From: Marsupella aquatica
Lineage: Eukaryota; Marchantiophyta
Assembly (NCBI GenBank): GCA_973895155.1
Contig: OZ316898.1
Span: 3,348,001 to 3,412,000, forward strand
Length of the DNA: 64,000 bases
Direction of reading: 5' to 3'
Shown: one piece after another, positions 1 to 12,774 of the stretch
Numbering within the stretch: the stretch's first letter is position 1
Layout of the letters: each line of letters opens with the position of its first letter
Made by a program: the position numbers and the translations under genes
The notes under the pieces: model-generated
Told to the model about the DNA's origin: nothing
Database searches by the model: none
What the model saw: the letters and a program-made list of their open reading frames with translations, nothing else

Positions 1-1603
1 GGCGCACTGTATAGACATAGACGTTCTTCAAACCCAAAATCTTAGCTCGGTCAGTGACACTGCACAGTTGGCCAGGATTTGCGAGACGGGGGTGAGGGTG
101 TTCCCTCACTATGATGCGCAAAGACATGCTGGTATGACCTGTCTCATGGTCTACAGACCATGTGGGCCCCAATAAAAGAGCGAACGGAACCCCCTAAACT
201 TACTAGCCGCCCTCACCACGCCCAGCATGCTGCCCTTGCCAACTGGAAGTAATCTTGCAACAAGAACAGTTGCAGAAATGGGTCTCACTAATACAATTTC
301 AAGTTCTCACTGGGGTCTCCTTAGTAGAGGTTTCCATTTGGGGTTCCAGTAAGTAAATTTCTCCATTTTCTTTCTTGAAGTAAAACCTTTTGAAAACCAA
401 AAATGCATTTGTAAAGCACTGCAGGCGTGATTGCATGGACCAGACATCTTTTCTAGTCAAAATTGTACTTAGAGCTTATTGCAGAATGTTGTGAAGATTC
501 AATATAAAAAAGGAAGATTCTCTCTCCATTGGCCAATTTTTCTATCTAACTAAGAGGGTTAGTCGCCAGATCTAACAATTCTCCTTTAAATCTAGGGAAT
601 TGAGTAGAGTTACACATAAAAGCACCGGGTGGAAAGATGGGTGGACACTGTGCTTCAGCCCTAGAAACTCATAACAGTAAATTCTAGACATGGATAACCT
701 TACCAAAATCCCCCTATAGATACTTCTGCAAACTTCCTGATGCCAATCCTGCCTGATACATCCAATTTGAAACCATTTTAATTCAAGTACCATCCTCTTT
801 CTAATTAGACCTGAACCCTGCCTGATACATTCAGTTCAAAGCCTCTCTAATTTGAGTACAGTTCTCCTTAAATTCAGTAGAACCGTCTTCATTTGGTGAA
901 TTTGAATTTGATATCTCAAACCTCTCTAATTAAAGCAAAAAGAGGTAGCTGGTGGCAAGCACATTTGAGAAGCAAAGAGATATAAATCTCTACTCTAATT
1001 GATTGAAAGGCTTGTAGCCTGGTTTGCACTAGCTTGTCCGACAAATGAGGGGTCTGGACCCCGACATCCGACATGTGTCACACCTGGTTGTCCTGGCCCG
1101 ACCCCGGCCTGTCCCGACTGGCCAGGGAATGTAGGCGAATATGCAACTTACATTTGACCCCTTTTGGAGCCAACAAATGACAAGTTGTTGTGCCGGACAA
1201 CACGACAACGTGTCCTTCACTTCAAACGGGGGCTTGTAGAGCAGATTATTGGCTCTCTGGTTTGACAGAGAAGTCAGCAAGCAAGCATTAATCAGATCTG
1301 GCAAACCAGAGCTGAAAGGGCCACTACAAGTCCCCTTCAATCAAAAACAACCCATCACCCTAAACTTCAAGCTGGAATGTAATCTGTTTCTGGAAATTAA
1401 GAGGTGTCAGTCCAGTCATTCTTGTAAAATCCCACTCTGTCCTCTCTTGGTCCTTCTATCCTTGTGCTTGATCAATGGCCTCTGATCTACTCCTACTGAT
1501 AGTTGATGATCTTCAAAGCTCCCCCTTCTGTTCACTCTAGCTTGGTCATGGTCATCCGGCATGCACTCTTTCACTCAGAAGTTTATCTTATAGATCCGCT
1601 ACT
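1..1603. other. intergenic, no gene recognised
   Basis: AT-rich sequence with only short, compositionally unconvincing reading frames. I see no domain, tRNA or clear repeat boundary. Between about 780 and 920 the phrase around CTCTAATTTGAGTAC recurs in degraded form, suggesting an old low-order repeat. Confidence 0.5.
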
Positions 1604-1940
1604 TGTTGAGAAAACCTGGCGTCACACACATGAGAGAAACCAGCTAGGCTCATCAACACGAGAGCTACGTGGTTCACCTTGGCCAAAGGTACATTCATGG
1701 AATGCAAGTCAGAGCTTTATTAAGCTTTGGTTACCATAGTCACACGAAGCCTCCTTGTACAAGCCCTAAGCCTACTAGTTACTCTAGGCTTGCTCCTCCA
1801 ACAATAAGCATGTGTCTCAATGAGGAGCACTTCCTTGCCCCCCTATATGCTAGGCACACTAGTCGTGTCTAACCTCCATTAAGACCATAATCATGATTAG
1901 TCTAAGTGCAATTAACCCAAGACTATAGTTAACCCTAACA
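1604..1940 (+). mobile_element. diverged solo LTR
   Basis: The 337-bp segment begins TGTTGAG and ends CCTAACA, the same termini as the three clear solo LTRs in this window. It carries the shared internal core TACGTGGTTCACC near 1668. It is flanked by CTACT on the left and GTACT on the right, a five-base target-site duplication with one mismatch. No primer-binding site or internal region follows, so I read it as an old solo LTR of the same or a sister family. The orientation is inferred from the family. Confidence 0.65.
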
Positions 1941-1997
1941 GTACTCAGTACTCAGATTATTCAACCCTAACTAAAGCACTCAGGGGAGGGCAAAAGT

Positions 1998-2154
1998 GAG
2001 AGGGATTTGCTCGATGGGACCCCTGAAATTTGTTACTTGATAGGACCCCTGAAATTTTGGGGACATTGATTCAAGGTAAATCAACGGTCTGGATCACTCA
2101 GGGCTCCTTTCGAGTAATACATTTCATTTTAGGGTCCCATGAAGCAAATCCCTT
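1998..2154. mobile_element. MITE, copy 1
   Basis: About 155 bp bounded by inverted repeats of roughly 35 bp. The left end reads AGGGATTTGC then TCGATGGGACCCCTGAAAT; the right end reads ATTTCATTTTAGGGTCCCAT then GCAAATCCCT. There is no coding capacity. The flanks GCAAAAGT and GCAAAAAC could be an eight-base duplication with two mismatches. Both the terminal and the internal phrases (TTACTTGAT, and GGTCTGGATCAC against GTGATCCAGACC) are shared with the element at 34356-34521. Confidence 0.65.
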
Positions 2155-2400
2155 GCAAAAACGAGTTTCACAATGTATTTGTTGCCCGGGGAGTTGATGG
2201 GGACCTAAAACTAACTAACTCTGTATCATGCACCTAATCCATCATGAGTCAGGGGCAGGGGCCAGTTTTCCAGCCCGTTTTCCAGTCATGCAAAACTCTA
2301 TTATGTCAAACCTATCACACAAAAATAATTCCTCCTATCATACAAAACACTTCCCCAAACCCGGTTTGACCTTGCCTGTCAAACTGGCGAAAAAACTCTG

Positions 2401-2960
2401 TCAAAACCTCCCAACCTCAAACCCGACCCAAAACCAAACTCCCGACCCCGAACTCCTGACCTTCAACCCTGGACCCCGCTCCCAACCCCCAATCCTGAAC
2501 CCCGCCCAGGCGCCCACAGTCCTCCGGCAGCCAACCTCCGAACCCTGCCCGCAGTCCCGGCCCCGGCCCCGGCCCCCAAACCCGGCTCCCACCCCCGACC
2601 CCCGAACTCTCTCCCGAACTCGGCTTTCCCCGGCTCCCCGAACTTGACTCTCCCCTTATCGACTCCCCTCCCGAACTCATCCTTGGAAGGAGGGAGTTTC
2701 CTCCTGAGCCCCTCTCGGGAGTTCTCGGTACTCCCAAACCCCAAACTCTGCCTCTCCCGAACCCCAACTCTGAATCCCGACTCCGCCCCTCCCAAACCCC
2801 TCCCGACCGGCTCCAACCCAGCCCGGCCCGAACCGCAAACTGGGGGGCCGGCTGGGGGAGTCCGGGGGAGCCTGGGACCGGGCCGGGAGGGGTTCGAGGG
2901 AGCCCAGGACTGGGTCGGGATGGAGTTCGGGAAAGGCCAGGGAATAACTCAGAATATGCG
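2401..2960. other. C-rich then G-rich strand-asymmetric block
   Basis: From about 2401 to 2830 the plus strand is extremely C-rich, with many degenerate copies of TCCCGAACTC and CCCCGACCCC. From about 2840 to 2930 it switches abruptly to G-rich (GGGGGGCC, GGGGGAG). Reading frames open on both strands here are composition artefacts full of Pro, Arg and Gly. The minus strand of the first part and the plus strand of the second could form G-quadruplexes, and the two parts could pair imperfectly. Confidence 0.6.
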
Positions 2961-3017
2961 TCAAATGGGTCATTTTGGGACTTTCATTTGATGGTTTTAC
3001 GTGCCCGACAAAGCGTC

Positions 3018-3117
3018 AAGTTGCCTCTCAAGTTAAACCTGGAACCTGGTCCCTAAAGGAGCCAAGTTGCCTCTCAAGTTAAACCTGGAACCTGGTCCCC
3101 AAAGGAGCCAAGTTGCC
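3018..3117. repeat. 46-bp tandem duplication
   Basis: Two nearly identical 46-bp units (3018-3063 and 3064-3109) start with AAGTTGCCTCTCAAGTTAAA and differ by one base. The first eight bases of a third unit follow. Confidence 0.9.
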
Positions 3118-4940
3118 ATAACCAGCATATTAATCTTTGGAGCATTCTGCAATTTTTGTCTGGTAAGACTCTGAACAATTTAATCATATTTTAACGAAAT
3201 CTATAAATGACAGCGAACGGTAGAATATAGCCGACAGTCGACCCGAGCTCGAATCTCGCTACGTCATGTCTCCGAGAAAGAGGCCTCGCCACTACGGAGG
3301 GGTTGAGGCCTAATGGGGACATGTGGGACAGGCGAGTATTAATAATAGTTTATTTTCCATCCGCTACTCAGCAGCAGCCGAGCGAACAGAATTCGAGGGC
3401 GAGCGAGCGAACGAACCGGGTTCCGTGCAGCCGGGTGCGGGGCAGAGCAGGGGGCAGGAGCAACGCAGGGCGGCGTTACTCTCCTGTACTGACTGTACTG
3501 TACTGCGACTGCAGTGGCGTCATCGGATATTCGAATGTCCGAGGACAGAGGCGAGGACGGAATCTCTCTAGGGATAATACCTTGTGAGATGCGGGATTGG
3601 TGGAGGGCGTGTGTTTAGGGTACTCACGGCCGGGATTGCGATCGGGCCCAGGGGCGTACGGGAGGGCTACACACGTACGGTGGAAAAATGGTATCCACTT
3701 CTGGGATTTCTTAATTACGCACGTGCTATTTCATGATTGGACTCTAACTCTTCGAAGTACTGTCCCTGGTGCTGAATTTATTCATTTATTGGTTATTGGT
3801 CAGCTTGGTCGGCTCCGTGTGGTGGTACCGGACCTCCGGGGAGAGTGCAGGCGGACAGTCCGACGGAGGATTCGAACCCTTGACCTACTAAGACAGCGAG
3901 CCCTCGATGAGTGCACAGTTTATATAAGTGTAAACTGGCCTGGTTTATTCGGGGGTGGGTCCCTGTTTTTCACCGACCATTTCGCAAGTTTTGTGCATTT
4001 TTTTACGTGCATGGAAAAGAGAAGAAAAACAATTGCAGGGGACTCACTAAAAGACAGATTCATACGTGCAAACCCTCTGTAAGTATATATATATATATAT
4101 ATTCTTACCCATAGGATGCTTAAAACTTATAAGAAACTCTAATAGACAAGTATTTACAAATTTCCTGTAGTGTATTATTATGTTACAATCTTAGAGTTCT
4201 GACAGGGTTCTTTAGTATATAATAGTGCCATGTTAAAAGGGCATTATAAAACCATAACCCTTAAATCTTCCTTTTGTAATAACTCGAGTCTAGTTTTAAT
4301 TTGCCAGGGCTTTGGACTTGAAGAATGGGTGCTCAATTTGAATAGAGAGAGCCCTGGCTGGGCACTGTGTTCAAGTTTCAAAGAGGATATTTGATTTTTG
4401 AAGGTCATGACACAGTGCTTGAGAACTAGACATTATGCTTTAAAATTGAATGCTTCAAATTCTGGCTATGGTGGTTGTCTGTACCTTTTGTTGGCTCGAG
4501 TTAAGCATGTCCAAATTGAAGGCCATTGATTGAGCACAGAAGCTACATTGAAGCCCAAATTGAAGTTGTGTTTAATTAGTTCATGGACTTATCAACTTAG
4601 GGTTCGTTTGAATTAGGGCCATCAAAACTTGGTTTGTTCCTATTTCCTAAATATCCAACTAATCCAAGCTCATCTACTGAAAATACGGCAATCTCCAATG
4701 CTAAATGCCAGGCTCCATTTTGCAAAGTGCAATGTCAGATTCTCTATCACAATCGATAGAAGACCATTACTTTGCATTACACACCGATAATCATTTTCCT
4801 TGTACATTCTGCTCACGAGAATTGTAACTCCAAAGTGGTCAGCCCTCACTTCCACATTTCCAACCCATCTATATACACACAACTCTCTAAATTATTCTAA
4901 CTCCATATACAATATTCTACATACAAAGCCAATACCAGAG
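3118..4940. other. intergenic with (TA)n tract
   Basis: No gene recognised. A (TA)n microsatellite lies at 4084-4102. The minus strand at about 3871-3882 contains a perfect tRNA-like B box (GGTTCGAATCC), but no tRNA can be folded around it. The remaining sequence is AT-rich and featureless to my reading. Confidence 0.5.
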
Positions 4941-5133
4941 TTGCACTTCTGTGGGTTTGCCGATTCAATTAGGGCTAGTTTCCCAGTAAAAGTGCTTTAC
5001 ATAATAGGTCTCCAACAATCACTTCAAATAGTTTGCAACTCTGGATTTGAAGTGATTGTTGGAGACCTATTATGTAAAGCACTTTTACTGGGAAACTAGC
5101 CCTAATTGAATCGGCAAACCCACAGAAGTGCAA
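4941..5133. repeat. perfect 89-bp inverted repeat (long hairpin)
   Basis: Bases 4941-5029 and 5045-5133 are exact reverse complements over 89 bp, separated by a 15-base loop (5030-5044). I compared the arms base by base and found no mismatch. A transcript would fold into an almost fully paired 193-nt hairpin, typical of a young inverted duplication, a hairpin siRNA locus or a palindromic non-autonomous transposon. No target-site duplication is evident at the ends. The adjoining 5134-5902 holds no recognisable gene. Confidence 0.95.
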
Positions 5134-5902
5134 TGCTTCCCAGCCAGCAAAACCATTTCCTAACCAAGTAGCTTGTTTTAATCACTTCTTGAGCCTTGCT
5201 CAATTCCATGAGTGAACTAAGTCCTTCTTGTCTAAATAAGATCATAAATTCCAAATTGGATTCATAGATCTTTGTAAATCTATAATTATACACTGAAGGT
5301 ACCAGGCTGGTGGAACGTCTATGACAGGGGATGAAGAGGGATCAAGAAAACTTTATTCAAGTCTTCTGCTTCTCAATGAATTTCCAGATTAGGGCCAGAT
5401 CTATCACTCTTTGCCCAAGAGCTTTGTGAGTCTACAATTATAATTCCCCTGCCAAAAATTATAAATTGCATCACCTAGAGACTAGATCCCAGCCATAATC
5501 ACTCTTCAAATAACTTCATCATATGCTGACTCCAAGCCATGAACGTCATTTGATTCGAAAGTGCTGAAGAAGCTTGATAAAGTGAAACCTGTGAATCTCA
5601 CATCAGATGGCAAACCTCTCCTTTCATTATCATGACTATCTCATAAAATTGACCTTAATTGTTCTAAACCACAAGACAAATGACATGAATTGTACAGATC
5701 CCAAGATCCGGAGGCTACTGCTGACCAAATTGCAAATAGATAATTGCTTTTCTTCTACTAATAATTGTCTATATTGTATGAGGGAGACATGGAAGGATAG
5801 TATCTGGATTAATATCCTACTAAGGATGAGTAGATTTGTTACCGCTAAATGAAACTTAGACTAAATCCTATCTATTCCATGGCATGCCTTCCTACTAGAT
5901 GG

Positions 5903-6248
5903 TGTTGAGCATCGAAGACAATCGCAACGGCACGCCCATGAACCATCCAACGCACAAGAGTCGATAGAGAGAGATACGTGGTTCACCTCCATATGAGACT
6001 ACGTCCACGGGAACACACAAGAGCTTTACTGCACTCTAGGCTGACCGGCCATACCAAGCATCCACAGCACAAGCTCTCTCTATCTCTCAACTAGCTCCGT
6101 AAGAATGAGCCTGAGTTCCACCTCTCCAAGAAAACACCGCTTGGTTATAGAGTGTGCACAGCATGACTAATCTAACCAAGTCTGCAACTAAGGTTAGCCT
6201 TAACTACGGTACAGTCGTAACTTTAGACCTAAGAGTAAATCCTAACAG
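5903..6248 (+). mobile_element. solo LTR (family A) with perfect TSD
   Basis: The 346-bp segment begins TGTTGAGCAT and ends AATCCTAACA (TG...CA termini). It is flanked on both sides by the five bases GATGG (5898-5902 and 6249-6253), a perfect target-site duplication. The core GATACGTGGTTCACC, then CTACGTCCACGGG, is shared with the copies at 42028 and 43231; as I recall, such a core is common in LTRs of plant Ty1/copia-type elements. With no internal region, it is the product of LTR-LTR recombination. Confidence 0.93.
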
Positions 6249-6253
6249 ATGGC

Positions 6254-9200
6254 TGCCTCCGTTGTCACTACTCTGACCATGAGATTTTTTGAAAGCAGAA
6301 GTTTCTCAAAATCTAGTCCTGAAAAATTTCTTGGATAGCCATCGCCATCCTGATTGTATCCCTGAAAATGGCTCCCAAAATGGACTTCAAACGCTTGAGA
6401 TATGGTTTACCGAGTTCAAAGTTCTACGTCGACCACCGTCACCCGAATTTCGTCCGTCCGGCCACAGCTGCCCCCCAAGAAATTATAGGAGAGACCCCTG
6501 GCCATGGCCTCATGCCCGGATTTGGCCAGGGTCACTCACCTAGCTGTTGTACAGACGTCCTTATGGTGCCAAACCTAAAAAAATCACTCAAAACTCTTTG
6601 GTTTGTATCTCATTTGGCCTAACTCTGTTAGGGGCGTGTCTTACCTTGATGGATTCAGCTTGATGAGTTCTTTCCACCAAGCGTATAAACTCTTGATTCT
6701 GAGATGGTAAAAAATATGACCTGAATATGACCTGATAATAAAAATTTTGACCTGATTAAAATATTAAACCTGAGTATTGTGCGTTGCACATCTCCCAGAT
6801 TTGTCTTATTATGTTTTCTTGTAATTCAATTTATCTTTTAACTTTGAAGGGATGCATCCCTTGTAGTTATTGGAGTTTATTTTAATTTTTGTACCCAGTT
6901 AGCCGTCAATGTCCTTAAATGAGATGATTATTGCTAAGGGAATTATTAATCATATCATGAATGTTGAATATTTTGGTAAAAGCGGCCCCGCTGAGATTTA
7001 ATCTTGGATTGTAACACTACTCTGGTACCAACTCACAGTGCTACCAATAGACTACACGTCTATTTGGCATTCTAAGGAGGAAATAAGGTATAAACAGCTC
7101 TTATGAAAACCTATAGTAGCTCACCAGCCCTATATTGGAAGGGATCAAATACTAGGAGAGTTTTCTAACATTAAAATATATCCTGGCAAGGTCTACTTTG
7201 CGGAGGTTAGAGAATATTTTGAAGGACTCAAAAATCAATTAGTTTTTAAGTTTCGTTATTCTGTTGTTTAAGATGTTATTAGGTGTGTTTGTGCGTATAA
7301 TAAATTAAAATTATGCCGGTGAGACAAGAGAAAGATAGAAAAGGACGGGAATGGAAACTTTATTGGGTCTCCTGCCTTTGGGATAGGGTCCTCCCCGTTA
7401 GGAGCCTTTTCTTTTTTGGCAGTGTGATATAAATGGAATGGCCCCTCCAACCAGTCATGGAAAGCCAAAACCCAGAAACTAGATGAGTGACTCTAACCAC
7501 ATTGGAAAGGACAAGGAAAGCTAAATTGGCTTTTGCCCCCACCTTGAATTGTTGTAACTGACATTGCAAATGGCCTCTGAGAATGTCGTTGAGGCCACAC
7601 CCAATCGGTGGCGAGAATGTACATGAAAAGGCTGATAGCCCCCCTAACCTAGATATGACCAACCCATAGTCTGACATTTTTATTCATTTTTTATTCTAAA
7701 AGAGGGTAAGTGGATGGTGTTAAAAGTTGGATAAAAGTGAAGATTCTTAGCATACCTCTTGGGAATGTTGGATGGATCTACACTCAGGGTTGATTTCCTT
7801 TCTGTTTATGGTTTTGTTTTTCTGCCAAAAGGTGAGGCACACGGTTGATTTCCTGCCCTCCTCGTCCATGGCTTTTCCCTTTTACACCATAATCTAAAAT
7901 AAGCCTTTGAAGAATTAGGAAGCCAGGTTCGACTCTTTGAATCTTTGACGTCATTAGTTACAATCTAGAACAAGAAGGTAGCTACGATAGCCTCTCCACG
8001 AATTTACGAGAAAGCAAGCCAAACCTGGATTAATCGGATACAAATTTTTGTTGTTAAAAAAACTTTCATGGGGAAATATACACCTCCAATGGAAAAAATG
8101 GGAATATCTCACAAAACACTCACTCAGTTGTTGCACTGTAAAACTACAACACTCCTTCATATGAGGGTGCCACATGGAGCCCAATGATTGCCACACCAGC
8201 ATAGTGACTAGAGGTAGTGGGAAGGCTATTGGTCTGAGAACTTGGTACTATAAGACCCACAGTCCAAGGTATATGTTATATTCCAAATGTATGAATTTCT
8301 GGACTTGAAAGTTAAATATTTAGCTTGAAAGCCAACAAGAATGCCCTGCACCCCTACTATGCAATGGACTGGGTACCCCCTAGTGTGGACTGGAGTGTGG
8401 ACCTGGCTGGGGGTGTATGCAAGGGAAAAGTATACTCCCTACTACAGTATTTGTATGCCCCTGACTTGATCCTTGTAAAAACCATAATCTTATTGGCTCA
8501 AACATTCTGACAGCACATCTGTACTCCTCAATCCCTGCCCATAGAACCCAAAACATATGCTCATGATGGGCTCACAAGATGAAAGATCTGAGTAAAGTAA
8601 TACCTATTAATGTGGAAACCCATGCAAGTCAGCAACTTACAATGACATGCTCATAGAAAATGATGGATGGCCCACGTTTGAACTCTCAACTTCTCAGTAG
8701 TAGGCAAGCTGTTCAATGCTCATATAAGCAACAAGATGGTGACCAGGACCTGATCAAGCCATCTGGGGTACCTGGAGGTAGTGTAGTAAGTTAAATGACC
8801 GAAGGAAACATCACCTGAAAATAATGTGCCCTGAAAGCAAAGAGCTTTCAACATCACCATGACTCCAAAGTTCCATCCTGATCCAGTAGTTGTTGACTCC
8901 TAGCCCATTCCTTGAGCCTCACCCTTTGTACCAAGCTCTATAGAAAGATTAATCCAACCTATGGGAAAGGGAAGGGGCTAGGTGTCTCGTTCCTATCTCC
9001 TCTAGCTATGAGCCCCATCCCTTGGTGTATAGTAAAGCCCTCTTATGAGCATTGGCCTGAATAAAGTTCTAAGACAGGCCCACTCAAGTGAGGTGCTTTT
9101 GGGGGGACATTTTCATCAAGCTTTAGGGTGTTTGGAGCCAGTCTCAGATTTTTCTTATTTCTAGAATGTGTGGAAGTTGAAAACCTGAAGTTGCATTGAT

Positions 9201-9958
9201 ACCGGTGGAAAGCAAGATAGAGGGGTACCAAAGGAGGCAATAAGGACCAAGGACTACCCCTTCAGGCCAAGGATGTTAAGGACTCTTGTGTGGCCAGGAT
9301 TGCACCATCTCCCACCTACTAACTTGGACTCTTGTACATCATGATTCTTTAGCACTAAGCGTCACTTAAGGTTGGGGTTTATGAGCGTAAGCCGTAACTT
9401 TTGTCCTGAAGTGGATAGGACACCTCGACCTACGCATCCTTTAGACTGTGTTTTGAAATTTAAACAAGGTCATTAAATGGAAAGGCGAGCGAAGGATGCG
9501 GTGGCGCCGTGTGGGTTGCTTTCATGTCCTTCACACATCATTTCAGTCTCCGTATCTCCCGGCTTCTCATGTGGTCCTTTGTGCGTGTTGGTGAAGCTAA
9601 GTTGTTTTGCCTCCTTTTGGCTACAGTTCATGTCTCTACGCACGCGCCCTCACATTGAGCTTGATGTGTACACTTTGAGTTCCGGTCGACATTCCCTGTG
9701 CCATTTGACAATTTTGTATCAACTGAGGCTCAAAGAGATTGGAGGCAAGGCGAGGCAAGTCGAGGCGAGGCGATCGTGCTGTGGTAGAAGTTGGCCGCTC
9801 ATATCAAGCTGACTGATTTGAGTCTGTCAAAGTGAGTGCGCCTATTCAAATTTCTCAAGCTTCCATTCAATTCATAGTTTCCTGTAGCTTGAACTACTCT
9901 AGCTCTTTTATTTTGTTGGACTGACATTGCATTTGTATGTGTCCTCGGGACAGTTACG
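6254..9958. other. intergenic, no gene recognised
   Basis: About 3.7 kb without a convincing gene. The open frames are short and lack protein-like composition. I found no repeat boundaries, tRNA or splice-linked coding exons. Confidence 0.45.
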
Positions 9959-12486
9959 ATGGGTGGTGTTGCTCCCTTGAAACTCAATGGAGTTACGAAA
10001 ACTCTTCAAATTGCCATAGAACCTGTAGAGGCGCCGCCGCAGGAAGCAAACTTAGCTGTAGTTGGTGGGGGTGGCACGGAAGCCGCTCTGGTAGAACTGC
10101 ATACTGCGAGAGCTACCTCAACTCGCAAGATAGCCGAGAAGAGTGTGCATGATTGGAACCCTGCAGAATTCCAACGAGACCCAGCTTATTTTGCCAAGGA
10201 ATGTGGACTCCCTAATGTCGGTGAAAATCCCTCTAAGATAAATGACGTAAGTGATGATGCCTTGTCTGCTTGTTTTGGAGAGAAAACACGGAATGGTTAG
10301 AGGTTAAATAGCTCAGTGATGATCCCCATTGCAGACTTGTTGCATTTGTCTCAAGTTGTGGATGGGTATGATAAACCAGTGAATGGTATTCTGGTTCATT
10401 CCTTTGTGAAAGGTGCTTACGCTGAGTATGTTCTCCATCAGAAAGTAAATTGGGCCGCATATGCATCATCCAAGCTAAAGGGACAGATTATCCAATGGGA
10501 AAGAGAGAAAAAGGTAGGCCTGATGGGCCTCCTTGTGTTAGGAAGCCTCGTTTCTTCAAACGTACTGTGGTGATAGAGTGTGAGCCACAGACTCAGAAGG
10601 AATCTGAAATTGTGAAGCCAAAATCCACGGAAGCAGATGTCTCTAACTTTTGGGATAATGCAGCAGCGGGTGCAGCCGTTGACAATATTGGGGAGGTTGG
10701 ATTAGTCAATGCGGTATGTACAGCCATCATACCACACAAAATGTGTGATATCCCAAAGGTTCCCACTATGCCGAAGGGGCCCATTCAATTCCTCAAACTG
10801 AGCCTACTGGACTCATGCTATCGATGCTTGACTCAGCATTGTTGTCGACAAGGAGCCAGAAACGAGAGGCTATGTTGGATGCTGCAAAGATTGCAGCGAG
10901 TTTGAAGCTGCTAGAGGCAGCTGAACAAGATCATCCAACAACCACGGCAAAGCTAAAGAACCAGTTGAAGTCTATGGAGTTGGATCTGGTTCAATTGCGC
11001 GAGGGGGCAGAGTCTGCAGACAAAGAAGTTGACGACAAAGAAGTTGAGATGGAGGCAAACAGGGAAGACGAGGTTTTAGGCGTTGCAAATGAGGTATATT
11101 CACACCTGATTTGCATTGAATCGTAGTTTTTTGGTAGTGCATTGGACATTTAATCATGCGGGAACATTGTAACAAGTCCCTTATCTAGTATTGAGCATTG
11201 GATCCAGTCTTACTATAGCTCATTGTTTACCATGATTGCAAGGTACAGATTACATACAAGCGGCAGAAGCGGATACAGACGGAAAGACAGAAAATTCTGG
11301 AGTCAAAGTTGTGCCAAGATACCATTGACCAGGATATGGTGAAGGTGAATGACCTCAATGCGGCCAACCTGAAACGGTTTCAATCATTGTCAACGATGGT
11401 GGTCTGATTGAAAAAACTGGCAGCAGCAATGGAGGTAGACCTGAAGCAACTTGACTTGACAGAGGCCGCGCAAAAGTCTGAGTACTCAACTCTGGAGAGG
11501 ACACTGCGTTATCCGTGTCCACTCTTGAGGCCCACCTTTGTTCCAACATTGACTCGTGTAGTGGCAAGCCAAATTTCAGTATCTAGTTGTCCAGTTTGTT
11601 GCAATGGGTATCATTGTTACAATTGGATGCCAGCATTGTGCGGGCACACCTATCATCCGAGCTGTTTGTTTTCTTTGATTGGTGGTTCGGACGGTGCTCC
11701 TAAGTGTTTGGCTTGTCGGGTCGTGTTCTCTGATGATTGGCTACAAACATGGGGCTTACCCACGCATGGGGAACAGAGGCGAGTAACTTACATAGACCAC
11801 ATGAAAGCAATCTACTACGGGAAGCAGAGCATTGATCTTCTCAAAAGCCCGCTCAAAAGAAGAAAGCTTGTAGAGCAAATCCAATGTGTGCAAGAAAGGG
11901 TATGTACATTTGGACGAGTGATGCATGATAAATTCATGCACGGAACTTAAATATGTATGCGCTTAGTTTATTGTTTGTCTGCTATTTTCTACACTAATTT
12001 CATGGTATCGATCTAAGTTAGACTAGATGTACAGATTTTCCAATAAATTTTGCTGATTCTCAAGTTTCGTTGTTTGCGTGCATTCAGGCAAACGTCCATG
12101 CTGAAGGTGAAATGGTTGTAAGTGCTTTGGAGGCGGCTCCAATGATACTCAAACTGGGAGACAAATTAGGGGAACATGGTAACAAAGAAGCCTCCAAAGG
12201 GAGGCTTCTGACACCCAATATTGAGGGAGGGGAATCGGGGAAAAGAACAAGGGTTGTGGAATCATCGAGGAAGGTGCTAAGTACACCTTTGAGGAGTCCA
12301 GAGCTACACACAATGCCCTTTAGCCCAGAGTCCCTTTCTCAGGTTTCCCTCATAGATGTGTTAGAGCTCGTTGACCAGGATGTCATTGTCTGTGGACATC
12401 CCAACCCACAATGTGTCCATTCGGAAATTGTTCTTAAATCCTCTGCACCAAGAGCCAGGTCCAGAAAGAGATTGCGGCTTCCTTGA
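9959..12486 (+). pseudogene. decayed coiled-coil / RING-like zinc-finger gene
   Basis: Several segments read as one multi-exon protein. Exon 1 (9959-10295) starts at ATG and ends at a phase-1 donor. Exon 2 starts at 10335 after GCAG. A charged, helix-forming part runs through 10815-11094 and from 11242. The segment at 11408-11899 has a cysteine/histidine cluster (SCPVC, then CGHTYHPSCLF, then CLAC, about 11597-11720) like a RING-type zinc finger. A last exon (12088-12486) is basic and serine-rich with a terminal TGA. Breaks: a frame change near 10510 in an A run, another near 10790, and an in-frame TGA at about 11407. Similar coiled-coil plus RING-like proteins occur in repetitive families of mosses and charophytes (from memory). 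The function is unknown; it may be a ubiquitin ligase or a transposon accessory gene. Confidence 0.5.
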
Positions 12487-12774
12487 ACATGGCGTTGCAA
12501 GCTAACAATGGCCCATTTTGATTGGTGTGAATTTCTTTATCCATGATGCAACACTCCTTGCAGCAAGAAATGTGTCATATTATAAGTAGTTGGTGTTTAA
12601 TAATAACTTCTGTTTGTTGTTGTTTTGTGTTGCAGTCAACTCGTGGCCGGCGCAATACACTTTTCTAAATGGCTGATCGAGGTGGAAAGGTAACACATGG
12701 ACCGTCCACTTTTTTGGATACATTGATTGTGGACTGCTAGACTTTTTTGGATACATTGATTTTTGGTTGAATGC

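Noticed and set aside
2228-2991. Overlapping Pro/Arg/Gly-rich proteins on both strands
   Set aside because: Long frames arise because the block is almost free of A/T. Composition is repetitive, with no domain or splice logic.
3850-3912. tRNA gene on the minus strand
   Set aside because: A perfect B box (GGTTCGAATCC) and an A-box-like TGTCTTAGTAG are present, but only about 10 nt apart. No acceptor or anticodon stems can be formed. At most a tRNA-like or SINE fragment.
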